Source: Vulcanisaeta sp. UBA163
GTDB taxonomy: Archaea; Thermoproteota; Thermoprotei; Thermoproteales; Thermocladiaceae
DNA length: 13,234 nucleotides
Assembly (NCBI GenBank): GCA_002496475.1
Contig: DAJV01000101.1
Location: 1 to 13,234 of the forward strand
Direction: 5' to 3'
Below, piece by piece: positions 1 to 6,562 of this stretch; positions within the stretch are counted from its first letter, which is position 1, and every line of letters starts with the position of its first letter. A program made the position numbers and the translations under genes. The notes under the pieces were generated by a model, which saw only the letters and a list, made by a program, of their open reading frames with translations, was not told the origin of the DNA and made no database searches.

Positions 1-138
1 TTTGACGAGGGGACTGCCAGGAGCCTCGTCGTGCTTGGCTTCATACAAGACATTACGGTGCGCCTACCCACTGAGTACGCAATGACGCTTAATAGGGTTA
101 TTGAGCTTGAATTTGGTAAGTTATCCAAGGTTGGATGA
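1..138 (+). CDS. sufB: SufB, Fe-S cluster assembly scaffold (C-terminal end only)
   Basis: Frame 1 is open from the first base to a TGA at 136-138 and encodes the last 45 residues of a protein that begins before the window. The fragment reads EGTARSLVVLGFIQDI followed by LPTEYAM, which matches the end of SufB/SufD-family proteins, where a helix rich in E-A-R-S leads into GF-x-x-x-I and then LP-x-E. Its place directly before a complete SufD-type gene, with only 31 nt between them, supports SufB over a second SufD. By family knowledge, SufB with SufC and SufD forms the cytosolic complex that builds Fe-S clusters. SufC is not visible and would lie upstream if present. The catalytic part of the protein is outside the window, so function rests on the tail and context. 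Confidence 0.75.
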   Translation, partial: FDEGTARSLVVLGFIQDITVRLPTEYAMTLNRVIELEFGKLSKVG

Positions 139-146
139 TTTAAATA
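138..146 (+). promoter_or_regulatory. TATA-like box before sufD
   Basis: An ATTTAAATA motif starts at the last base of the sufB stop codon. Its centre is 28 nt before the sufD ATG at 170, the spacing expected for a leaderless archaeal transcript. Because sufD also has a good ribosome binding site, this may be an internal promoter or a chance AT-rich spacer. Confidence 0.4.
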
Positions 147-159
147 CCCAGCCCGGTTT

Positions 160-165
160 GGTGAT
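160..165 (+). promoter_or_regulatory. Ribosome binding site of sufD
   Basis: GGTGAT, complementary to the usual crenarchaeal 16S 3' end, lies 4 nt before the ATG at 170. It decides that start over an in-frame TTG at 101 that lies inside sufB. Confidence 0.65.
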
Positions 166-169
166 TGTA

Positions 170-1369
170 ATGAGCATTAAGTGGCTCAGTGAGTTAAGGA
201 GCAGGGCAAGGGAATTGGCTCAGAAAATACCCTATCAACAAATCAAGGACTCACCATCAGTCAAATACTACACTAACTGGAGTTCCTTTGAGAGATGCGT
301 TGATCCAAGTCTCGGGGTGATCAGTAATTCACTAGCAATTAACCTACCTACCGAGTTAAATGTAGTATCGATAAACGGCAACATAGGCGCCATAAACACC
401 CCGGGAGACGTCAATGTGATATCCCTCGAAAAACTCAGTGATGAGTTGGGCAAACTAATCCTTAGGTCCATTGATATTTCGGAATCCAAGGCGTTGGCTA
501 GGCACGCGGCTAACCTAATTGGCGGTGCATACATTGAGATTAATAATGATTTAAGCAAACCGTTCAGGATCGGCGTTACCACAACAATGAAAAACCCAGT
601 ACTACTGCCCATTCACTACACCATACTTGTGAATGACAACACCAAGGCATCACTAAGCCTATTCATGCTTGGGGCCGGTGGTTGCCCATCAACTACAGTG
701 GAGATTTACTTGGGCAAGGGCTCAAGACTTAATGTACTCACGGTGGGAACACATGAACAAGTACCATCCTTTACACTAATTAAGGTGGTGGTGGGTGACG
801 ATGCTGAGGTCAATGCAAGGACCCTCCTGGTTGGTGGTGCCATGAATCACCATAGGGAGGACTACGTTCTACAGGGCAGAAACTCCAGTGTTAATCACCT
901 GGGCCTTGAGGTTGGTTATGGAGCGTCTAGGATCGACTACCAAGTTAATATAATGCATACAGGCGAGAGAGGAACAAGTTACTCAAGGGTTCTAGGCATA
1001 GCCAGGGATAAGTCCTTCGTAATACACAGGGCGTTGGGTAGGATCACGAATAGCGCCAAGTGGAGCGACACCAATGTCGAGGGCAAGGTATTCATAATGA
1101 ATGAGGGTGCCTACGCCGCCTCCGTGCCCATCATCATGGTGGACACCGGTGACGTGAATGGCGCAAGGCACAGCGCAGCCGATGCCTCGCCGGATGAGGA
1201 CCAAATAAACTACCTCAGGCTCAGGGGAATAGGTAGGGATGAGATTACGGACTTAATAATTCATGAAATGATTTCCCAATTCATAGAGTCCCTACCCACT
1301 GAGTACTCAATGGATGCGGAGACCCTAAGATCACTAATAATGAGTAGAATACTGGCGAAGCCTCAGTGA
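170..1369 (+). CDS. sufD: SufD-type Fe-S cluster assembly protein
   Basis: This 399-residue protein belongs to the SufB/SufD family, a right-handed beta-helix scaffold subunit of the SufBCD Fe-S assembly complex in the cytosol. The middle (about residues 150-310) is the beta-helix. The signature comes near residue 334, where RHSAADASPDEDQ holds the conserved His and the D-E-x-x-x-x-Y-L-x-x-RGI pattern, followed by the C-terminal helix ending in LPTEYSM. The start is ATG 170, set by GGTGAT 4 nt upstream; a TTG at 101 would extend the protein by 23 residues into sufB and is unlikely. It follows sufB by 31 nt, so the two are probably co-transcribed. The Cys often found before the conserved His in bacterial SufD is absent here (Ala-Arg precede it). 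The D rather than B label rests on gene order and the shorter, more diverged sequence. Confidence 0.8.
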   Translation: MSIKWLSELRSRARELAQKIPYQQIKDSPSVKYYTNWSSFERCVDPSLGVISNSLAINLPTELNVVSINGNIGAINTPGDVNVISLEKLSDELGKLILRSIDISESKALARHAANLIGGAYIEINNDLSKPFRIGVTTTMKNPVLLPIHYTILVNDNTKASLSLFMLGAGGCPSTTVEIYLGKGSRLNVLTVGTHEQVPSFTLIKVVVGDDAEVNARTLLVGGAMNHHREDYVLQGRNSSVNHLGLEVGYGASRIDYQVNIMHTGERGTSYSRVLGIARDKSFVIHRALGRITNSAKWSDTNVEGKVFIMNEGAYAASVPIIMVDTGDVNGARHSAADASPDEDQINYLRLRGIGRDEITDLIIHEMISQFIESLPTEYSMDAETLRSLIMSRILAKPQ

Positions 1370-2016
1370 TCCCTGCGTACAGCCTCAATGCATGTAAACC
1401 CATAGTTCTCAGCCTCAGTCAACTCAACCAACCTGGGTTCCTCAAAATAATCACCAACACCCCTAGATAGCACAGCAATGGCTTTATCATTTACGGAAAA
1501 ACCCAGGGATTCCAACAACTCCTTAAGTTCTTGAACCGTGTAGAAACGGGCCGCTGTGTAGAATCTGTGACCCCTCCTGCCCAACTCCATGTAATACCTA
1601 CCGTGTTCACTATTCCTGGGTACAATGCAGGTAATCAACCTACCACTGGGTCTAAGAACCCTGTAAACCTCAGTAAGGGTCTTCCTCGGGTCATCGAGAA
1701 AGCATATCGTCACTACCATGACTGCGTAATCAAGGGATAAATCCCTGAACGGTATGGACTCGCCAACACCAACAATCACATCAACACCCCTATCCCTAGC
1801 TAGTTCGGCCATAGCCATGGCGGGCTCGAGGCCAACCGGTATGCCGACCCTACCAGCGAAGAACCCACTACCTACCCCAATCTCAATCCCGAGACCCCTG
1901 GGCACTAGTGTTGAGACTGCCCTAACCTCGGACTCAGCAGTGTTCATATGATTAACATACCAACTATCGTACTCCCTGGCATACCTGTTAAATATTGGTA
2001 TTGATGACATGGGCAT
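1363..2016 (-). CDS. Class I SAM-dependent methyltransferase
   Basis: This 217-residue protein has the Methyltransf_11/UbiE-like Rossmann fold. Motif I, IEIGVGSGFFA, spans residues 44-54. An acidic end of strand 2 follows (GLEPAMAMAELA, 62-73), then the motif II/III region (VGVGESIPFRDLSLDYAVMV, 82-101), and the RVLRPSGRLI loop near 119-128. The substrate cannot be told from sequence; such proteins methylate small molecules, quinones, RNA or protein. ATG 2016 overlaps the stop of the PhoU-like regulator by one base (TAATG), so translation is probably coupled and the genes form one operon. Its 3' end overlaps the end of sufD by 7 nt in convergent orientation. A second in-frame ATG at 2010 would shorten it by two residues only. 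Confidence 0.85.
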   Translation of the reverse strand: MPMSSIPIFNRYAREYDSWYVNHMNTAESEVRAVSTLVPRGLGIEIGVGSGFFAGRVGIPVGLEPAMAMAELARDRGVDVIVGVGESIPFRDLSLDYAVMVVTICFLDDPRKTLTEVYRVLRPSGRLITCIVPRNSEHGRYYMELGRRGHRFYTAARFYTVQELKELLESLGFSVNDKAIAVLSRGVGDYFEEPRLVELTEAENYGFTCIEAVRRDH

Positions 2017-3029
2017 TACCCATATGTGTCAAGGGTTATTTCGGCAATGTCATAACTATACTCAGAAATCCTCCTAATGCTCTCCACAATCATCATCAAC
2101 CTACCACCCACGTCAACATGAAGCCCACTGCCATAAATCGTCTTAATAACCTCAAGGCTCTTGCCCCTCATGGCGACCCTCCTATCCAGGACCTCCATGG
2201 CATAATCAACATCGCCATTTATGAAGGCTATCACGGCTTCCCTAAGGATATCGGCAGAACTCAAGCCAAGCTCAACCACGCTATTTGAGATGGACAACTC
2301 ACTAAGTTTGCAACACATTTGATGGGCCTCACTTATTATTTGCGCGATCCTCCAGGCGTGGTCACCGGCCCTCTCTATGGACTTGGAAATCATCAACGTG
2401 TTAACGAGTTCCCTGGAACTGCCTGCCCCTAGCTTTGAAAGTATTGACTGATCAGTAATGCCCATCATAACCAACCTCTCAATGAGTAGGTACAGCCTAT
2501 CGACCTCGTTATCCCTATCAATTATGTCCCCGGGCTCTATACTCGAGCCCCGTAGTATGTCCAGGGAGTCCCGGAGCATGCCGAGTACGGTAAGCATCAT
2601 CCTATTTATCAACCTCTTGATTGGTATCTCGGGTATTGGCGTTACGAACCTAAGGACGAGGTGGTCACTACCCTCCTCAATAACCTCAGCCCCGGAAATC
2701 CTCTCCCTAACCAATTCCTTAATCTCATCCTTAGCATCAGCATAACCACCTAACTTAACCCTAACCTCATCAATGCCCTTAAGGTACTGCGTAATTAACT
2801 TCCTGAGTACATAGTCAGGGTTATCCCTATCAACCTCAATAACATTGTTGGTACTTGAACCACGGGCAGCGTGCCTCAGTGGTATCACAGCCAAGTGATC
2901 ACCCATGAATCTAAGAAGAACGTGAGAACCAGCACTAAGGCCTAGTGCGGAGACCCACTTCTTGGGTATTGTAATGGCCATTGAGGACCTACCTGAAGCC
3001 ACAACCTTCCTAACCTCCTCCTCAACCAC
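2016..3029 (-). CDS. PhoU-like phosphate regulator with AbrB-type DNA-binding head
   Basis: The N-terminal 50 residues form a SpoVT/AbrB swapped-hairpin DNA-binding domain (VVASGRSSMAITIPKKWVSALGLSAG...). The rest, from about residue 90, is two PhoU helical bundles. The first carries SIERAGDHAWRIA, the PhoU E-R-x-GDHA-x-x-IA motif, and the second carries the matching ESIRRISEYSYDIAE. This fusion is common in archaea and usually sits near phosphate transport or metabolism genes; here no Pst transporter is visible. Family knowledge suggests a cytosolic transcription regulator responding to phosphate. Start choice: GTG 3029 lies 24 nt from the centre of the TATA element at 3049-3056, fitting a leaderless mRNA. 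TTG 3035, two codons earlier, is too close to that box. The gene is first in an operon with the methyltransferase. Confidence 0.85.
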   Translation of the reverse strand: MVEEEVRKVVASGRSSMAITIPKKWVSALGLSAGSHVLLRFMGDHLAVIPLRHAARGSSTNNVIEVDRDNPDYVLRKLITQYLKGIDEVRVKLGGYADAKDEIKELVRERISGAEVIEEGSDHLVLRFVTPIPEIPIKRLINRMMLTVLGMLRDSLDILRGSSIEPGDIIDRDNEVDRLYLLIERLVMMGITDQSILSKLGAGSSRELVNTLMISKSIERAGDHAWRIAQIISEAHQMCCKLSELSISNSVVELGLSSADILREAVIAFINGDVDYAMEVLDRRVAMRGKSLEVIKTIYGSGLHVDVGGRLMMIVESIRRISEYSYDIAEITLDTYG

Positions 3030-3048
3030 ACACAAAAGACACTAACCC

Positions 3049-3056
3049 TTAATTAA
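3049..3056. promoter_or_regulatory. Palindromic TATA element shared by two divergent genes
   Basis: TTAATTAA is its own reverse complement. Its centre (3052.5) is 27.5 nt before the plus-strand ATG at 3080 and 23.5 nt before the minus-strand GTG at 3029. It is the only strong AT-rich box in the 50-nt gap, so both genes probably use it, or two overlapping boxes around it. Confidence 0.55.
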
Positions 3057-3079
3057 TCTTATTAACAACTGAAGAAGCA

Positions 3080-3634
3080 ATGCTAAGGATATTAATCACG
3101 GGGCAACCAGGCGTGGGCAAGACGACGCTTATTAGGCGATTAATGGATCATGCTAGGTCAATGGGTATTGACGTCTACGGCTTCATAACGACCGAGGTAA
3201 GGGAGAGTGGTTCAAGGATCGGCTTTAAGATAATCGACGTAAACAATGGTAGAGAGTCCTGGCTAGCCCATGTGAACCTATTCAAGGGAGGCCCAATGGT
3301 TGGTAAGTACAACGTTAACCTAAGGGCCATGGAGTTGGTTGGGATACCAGCCATTAAGGCGGCTAACCAGGGCTCATTGCTTGTGGTTGATGAGATCGGG
3401 AAGATGGAGTTAATGCACGGCGACTTCCTTAAGGCCCTCGAGGAGGTTGTGGATAGGGTTCACTTCCTCGGCACCATATACATGGCATATAGGTTTAATA
3501 GAACCGTGGTATCCTTCGTGAGTGGGCATGGGTTTAGGGTCATTGAGTTAACGATGGCTAATAGGGACCGGGTGCTTAATGACTTAGTTAGGGAGTTAGT
3601 AAAGGGATTAAACCGAGGTAATGATCACGCGTAA
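3080..3634 (+). CDS. THEP1-family nucleoside-triphosphatase
   Basis: This 184-residue P-loop NTPase matches the THEP1/NTPase_1 family in both length and motifs. Walker A GQPGVGKTT is at residues 8-16. A strand with DVYGFITTEVRESGSRIGF follows (31-49), which is the family's G-F-x-T-x-E-x-R-x-x-G-x-R-x-G-F signature. Walker B VVDEIGKMEL is at 102-111. Characterised members hydrolyse NTPs slowly to NDPs and were first described from hyperthermophiles; the cellular role is unclear. ATG 3080 has a TATA centre 27.5 nt upstream and needs no leader. It is divergent from the PhoU-like gene across a 50-nt gap and may be co-regulated with it. No downstream partner is obvious. Confidence 0.9.
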   Translation: MLRILITGQPGVGKTTLIRRLMDHARSMGIDVYGFITTEVRESGSRIGFKIIDVNNGRESWLAHVNLFKGGPMVGKYNVNLRAMELVGIPAIKAANQGSLLVVDEIGKMELMHGDFLKALEEVVDRVHFLGTIYMAYRFNRTVVSFVSGHGFRVIELTMANRDRVLNDLVRELVKGLNRGNDHA

Positions 3635-3659
3635 GCAATAATGGTCATTAGACAGGTTA

Positions 3660-3668
3660 CTTTTATAT
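3660..3668 (+). promoter_or_regulatory. TATA box of the small membrane protein gene
   Basis: CTTTTATAT is centred near 3664, about 36 nt before ATG 3700. This implies a leader of roughly 8-10 nt. Confidence 0.5.
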
Positions 3669-3699
3669 TACTGGCGTGGATTACATATGGTAAGGCACT

Positions 3700-3906
3700 A
3701 TGTGGCCCGAGTGGAGGGTTAGATTGTTAAGGCGACTTGATATTGTGTTGGTAATATTTGAATTTATTCTAAGTGTAGTATTCCTTTCAATATCCTATGT
3801 TGTGAATAGCCAATATCTTAAGGGGGTTGGTGTTGGGTTAATGATTGCCTGGGTAACGGGTGCAATAGCATACGTTATCAAGGCCAGGGCCCCTAATACT
3901 AATTAA
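3700..3906 (+). CDS. Small two-helix membrane protein, function unknown
   Basis: This 68-residue protein has a basic N-terminus (WRVRLLRRLD), then two hydrophobic helices at about residues 14-34 (VLVIFEFILSVVFLSISYVV) and 42-61 (GVGVGLMIAWVTGAIAYVI), then a basic tail. The positive residues before helix 1 and after helix 2 predict a hairpin with both ends in the cytosol. I do not recognise the family. The frame is supported by its own TATA box about 36 nt upstream and by the coherent membrane topology. An ATG at 3687 is out of frame and soon stops. It is separated by 65 nt from the NTPase gene and is followed by a decayed gene on the other strand, so it appears to be a single-gene unit. Confidence 0.65.
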   Translation: MWPEWRVRLLRRLDIVLVIFEFILSVVFLSISYVVNSQYLKGVGVGLMIAWVTGAIAYVIKARAPNTN

Positions 3907-3931
3907 AGCCTTAATGCCGAGTACTTCGTAG

Positions 3932-4231
3932 TTAAATGCCGTATTCACGGACCAGCCTAACCATGTACATGCTGACTAGGGCCCTTAGGCTTGTTGTGAT
4001 TGTCTTACCATCAATCGGGTGGCCCGTTAGGGATTCAGCCAATCTCTTAACCTCAACTCACCTAGCCTACCTAACGTGGCCAATGCCCTAAATAACCGCC
4101 TTGTATTTATCCAACTTACCGAGGTCATCCTTAACAATCTCATTGGGAATCCCTCTAAAGAGCGTGGTAAGGTTGGTTCCAGATCGAAAAGCGCTGGTAA
4201 TAGTATCGGTGATGATTCTTTTCCTGCTCAT
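3932..4231 (-). pseudogene. Decayed small basic protein gene with two compensating frameshifts
   Basis: Most of the 390-nt gap at 3907-4296 is explained by this remnant. From ATG 4231 the frame reads 47 residues (beginning MSRKRIITDTITSAF) to TAG 4090-4088. Two more stops follow in this frame, and then it opens again as VKRLAESLTGHPIDGKTI... and ends LVREYGI at TAA 3934-3932. The three-stop stretch is bridged by another frame reading LFRALATLGRLGELR. Removing one base near 4094-4100 and adding one near 4049-4053 joins all three pieces into a continuous basic, helical protein of about 99 residues. I do not recognise the family. Both lesions lie in short G or C runs, so sequencing error is possible. 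No clear TATA box at the right distance was seen; the AT-rich stretch at 4231-4260 is too close. Confidence 0.55.
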
Positions 4232-4287
4232 GTTTAATTATTTGTTTAAATAATTTGGTTTGTATTTCCTTTGTTTTGATGGGTTAG

Positions 4288-4297
4288 GTTTAAATAT
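4288..4297 (+). promoter_or_regulatory. TATA box of the metallophosphoesterase gene
   Basis: GTTTAAATAT is centred 25.5 nt before GTG 4318. The spacing places the transcript start at or next to that GTG and rules out TTG 4297, which lies within the box. Confidence 0.65.
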
Positions 4298-4317
4298 TGT
4301 TTAAAACGGGGTTTCTC

Positions 4318-5316
4318 GTGGGTAGGTTAAGGGTTTTGCTTGTTTCGGACCTTCATGGTTCTGGTGTGGCTTATGGTAAGTTATCTAATGCCATTAGGTT
4401 CTATAAGGCCGATGTCGTGGTCTTCGCGGGTGATTTAACGGGTAAGGCCTTGGTGCCCATTGTCAAGGATGATGGTTCCTTCAGTCTTGGTTCTGGTGTT
4501 AGTAAGTACTTGGTTAATGTGTTTGGTGATGTTAAGGCTGTGGGTGATAAGGACCTTGATAGGGTAATTAAGGAATTGAGGGGTAAGGGCTATTATCCAT
4601 TCGTCACTGATAGGGCTGGCTATGAGGAACTGACCAACAATAGGGATAGGGTTAGGGAGACGTTCATAAAGCTCATGTTCAACGCACTCGAGGAGGACTT
4701 GGGCAAGGTGGTCAGTAGGTACAGGGAGGCTGGGATTAAGCTACTGATAATGCCCGGCAACGATGATTACCCAGAGATCGCTGATTACGTAAAGAAACAA
4801 GCCTCGGACGTGTTGGTGCCAATTGATGAGGACGTCGTGGAACTCAACGGCTACTACTTCCTGGGCTTCGGCTATTCAACGCCAACGCCCTGGAACACGC
4901 CCAGGGAGGTTAGTGAGGAAGAGCTCAGGACTAGGGTTGAGAAGTTGGTTATGGATATCGATCAATCGAGACTTGGCAGGTTGATAATGGTTCTTCATGA
5001 CCCACCATACAACACGCTCATTGATCAGGCATATCAATTAAGTAAGGACCTCAAGCCTGCGGTTAGAGGTGGCGAGGTATTGAGGACTCATGTAGGTAGT
5101 AAGTCTGTGAGGACCTTGATTGAGGAGTACTCACCATTAATGGGAATGCATGGGCATATACATGAGGCGCCAGGCATTGATTACGTGAGGAGTAATGCTG
5201 GTGCCAAGGTACCTGTAATTAATGCAGGTAGTGAGTACTCAGAGGGCGTGCTTAGAATGGCTTACCTGATTATTGAGGATAATAAGTTGAAGAATTACTT
5301 CCTGCTTAGAGGCTAG
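4318..5316 (+). CDS. Calcineurin-like metallophosphoesterase
   Basis: This 332-residue protein has the complete dimetal phosphoesterase motif set: DLH at residues 11-13, GDLTG at 38-42, GNDD at 147-150, LHDPP with H227, and GMHGHIH at 276-282. It therefore should hydrolyse a phosphomonoester or phosphodiester with two divalent metals in the cytosol; no signal peptide is seen. About 105 residues separate the GD and GND motifs, longer than in small members of the superfamily, and this stretch probably forms a helical cap; the GKALVPIVKDDG piece after GD looks typical of this subgroup. The natural substrate is unknown. The start is GTG 4318, seven codons inside the longest frame, chosen from the TATA spacing. 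The next gene is also a phosphatase, 38 nt downstream with its own TATA box, so the pair is adjacent but probably separately promoted. Confidence 0.85.
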   Translation: MGRLRVLLVSDLHGSGVAYGKLSNAIRFYKADVVVFAGDLTGKALVPIVKDDGSFSLGSGVSKYLVNVFGDVKAVGDKDLDRVIKELRGKGYYPFVTDRAGYEELTNNRDRVRETFIKLMFNALEEDLGKVVSRYREAGIKLLIMPGNDDYPEIADYVKKQASDVLVPIDEDVVELNGYYFLGFGYSTPTPWNTPREVSEEELRTRVEKLVMDIDQSRLGRLIMVLHDPPYNTLIDQAYQLSKDLKPAVRGGEVLRTHVGSKSVRTLIEEYSPLMGMHGHIHEAPGIDYVRSNAGAKVPVINAGSEYSEGVLRMAYLIIEDNKLKNYFLLRG

Positions 5317-5323
5317 GTAGGAT

Positions 5324-5332
5324 TTTTAAATA
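5324..5332 (+). promoter_or_regulatory. TATA box of the inositol-phosphatase-like gene
   Basis: TTTTAAATA is centred 27 nt before GTG 5355, fitting a leaderless transcript. Confidence 0.65.
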
Positions 5333-5354
5333 GAGTAATCGAGGGTAATCCAAC

Positions 5355-6179
5355 GTGGAGGTTAACCTTGAGTCGCTCATTAAGGACCTAGCTGTTAGGG
5401 CTGGTTCGTTCGTTAGGTCTAAGTCTAATGATCTTAACTACAGGCAGATAATGAAGAGGGGCTCAACGGACGTCTCAAGGCGCATTGACCTGGAGGTTGA
5501 GGATATGATAATTAAGGGTGTGGAGGGCGAGGGTTTGAGCGCCATTATCAGCACTGAGGAGAGGGGTGTCGTCAAGGTTGGTAATGGCGATCCTAGGTAC
5601 ATATTCGTGGTGGATCCACTAGACGGCTCCCTAAACTTCGTCCTAGGCATACCCTTCTACTCAATATCAATTGCAGCTGGTAGGTACAGCAATAGGTTTA
5701 GGTTTAGTGAACTAAGTGATGGTGTTGTTTACTACGTGGCTAGGGACGCCCTATACTACGGTGGTCCCAGGGGCATTGACATTAGTGGTGATGACTTGGG
5801 TGATCTTGGTGAGGATATTGACAGGCCCGTGGTCTCCGTGTATGTGGAGCCCGATGCTAATGAGAAACTACTGCTCAGCCTTAGGGAGATTTATGGCAGA
5901 TTTGGTAGGTTTAAGATTAGGAGTCTTGGTTCGGCGAGTCTCGAGACGGTCATGGCATCGCTTGGTAGGTTCCTCGCCTTCATGGATCTTAGGAATAGGC
6001 TTAGGATATTTGATATTGCCGGCGCCTACGTAATAGCGAGGGCCATGGGGATCGGCGTATATACCTTGGGCGGTGGTGACTTGGGCGGTGAATTGGTGAG
6101 TAGTGACAGGAGGTTTAGTGTAATTGTTAGTAGGAGACGTGATTTCGTCAATGAGTTCCTTAAGTTGGTCGGGAGTTAA
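5355..6179 (+). CDS. Inositol monophosphatase / fructose-1,6-bisphosphatase family phosphatase
   Basis: This 274-residue protein is of normal length for the Li+-sensitive phosphatase superfamily. Motif STEERG (67-71) gives the metal-binding Glu. VDPLDGSLNF (86-95) is the D-P-x-D-G-S/T metal site. FDIAGAYVIARAMG (219-232) is the usual W-D-x-x-A motif with Phe for Trp. Archaeal members often act on both inositol-1-phosphate and fructose-1,6-bisphosphate; sequence does not decide between them. It could serve gluconeogenesis or inositol-lipid/solute synthesis, although Thermoproteales commonly also have a separate bifunctional FBP aldolase/phosphatase. GTG 5355 has a TATA centre 27 nt upstream, so it is likely translated from a leaderless mRNA. 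Confidence 0.85.
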   Translation: MEVNLESLIKDLAVRAGSFVRSKSNDLNYRQIMKRGSTDVSRRIDLEVEDMIIKGVEGEGLSAIISTEERGVVKVGNGDPRYIFVVDPLDGSLNFVLGIPFYSISIAAGRYSNRFRFSELSDGVVYYVARDALYYGGPRGIDISGDDLGDLGEDIDRPVVSVYVEPDANEKLLLSLREIYGRFGRFKIRSLGSASLETVMASLGRFLAFMDLRNRLRIFDIAGAYVIARAMGIGVYTLGGGDLGGELVSSDRRFSVIVSRRRDFVNEFLKLVGS

Positions 6180-6220
6180 GTGAAAGTTTCATTATTCTAA
6201 TTAGATAATTAACTAGTAGG

Positions 6221-6229
6221 TATTAAATA
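6221..6229 (+). promoter_or_regulatory. TATA box of the zinc-ribbon gene
   Basis: TATTAAATA is centred 29 nt before ATG 6254, so the transcript would have a leader of only a few bases. Confidence 0.55.
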
Positions 6230-6253
6230 CACGTTTACTTAACGTAGTAGGCA

Positions 6254-6481
6254 ATGAGGATTAGACTAAACCTGGAGTGCCCAAGATGCAATGGTGCCTT
6301 GTTCATGGAAGAGGATGGGGAAAGCGTTAGTATAACCTGTAATAGATGTGGCCTTAGGGCCAGTTGGAAGTTACGTGACGCCGCCAGGAGGGCCTTGAAG
6401 AACATTGATGGTTCATTAATATTTGATTGGAACTCCGTAATTGATGAACTCTACCTGGAGCTGGCAATAAGCATACGCTAA
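6254..6481 (+). CDS. Small zinc-ribbon protein
   Basis: This 75-residue protein has two CxxC knuckles, C9-P-R-C12 and C29-N-R-C32, separated by 16 residues, which is a classic zinc ribbon (residues 7-35). The remaining 40 residues are mixed helix with a hydrophobic C-terminus (SVIDELYLELAISI). No catalytic motif is present. Zinc ribbons of this size are found in transcription, translation and RNA-binding adaptors, and the role here cannot be assigned. It has its own TATA box and lies 82 nt before the SWIM gene, which has a separate TATA-like box, so the two are neighbours but perhaps not one operon. Confidence 0.75.
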   Translation: MRIRLNLECPRCNGALFMEEDGESVSITCNRCGLRASWKLRDAARRALKNIDGSLIFDWNSVIDELYLELAISIR

Positions 6482-6511
6482 CCCTGTAATATTAACTCAC
6501 GAACTAGAAAG

Positions 6512-6520
6512 ATTAATTTA
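6512..6520 (+). promoter_or_regulatory. TATA-like box of the SWIM gene
   Basis: ATTAATTTA is centred near 6516, predicting a start of transcription near 6542 and a leader of about 20 nt before TTG 6563. Confidence 0.45.
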
Positions 6521-6532
6521 TGCTTCATTAGT

Positions 6533-6551
6533 AAACTAAACAAAATAGTTT
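6533..6551. repeat. 6-bp inverted repeat in the SWIM gene leader
   Basis: AAACTA (6533-6538) and TAGTTT (6546-6551) are perfect reverse complements separated by 7 nt. They span the predicted transcription start and end immediately before the ribosome binding site. This could be an operator or chance in AT-rich DNA. Confidence 0.35.
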
Positions 6552-6557
6552 GGTGAT
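6552..6557 (+). promoter_or_regulatory. Ribosome binding site deciding the TTG start of the SWIM gene
   Basis: GGTGAT lies 5 nt before TTG 6563. Without it the TTG start would be doubtful, because no ATG or GTG lies nearby in frame. Confidence 0.65.
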
Positions 6558-6562
6558 TTAAT

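Noticed and set aside
268..612. Open frame of 114 codons on the minus strand
   Set aside because: It lies fully inside sufD, has no family motif and no promoter or ribosome binding site; it is a shadow of the sufD frame.
2458..2745. Open frame of 95 codons on the plus strand
   Set aside because: It is antisense to the PhoU domains, and its serine-rich repeats mirror the regulator's codons.
3687..3722. ATG at 3687 as a start for the small membrane protein
   Set aside because: It is in another frame and meets TAG after 11 codons.
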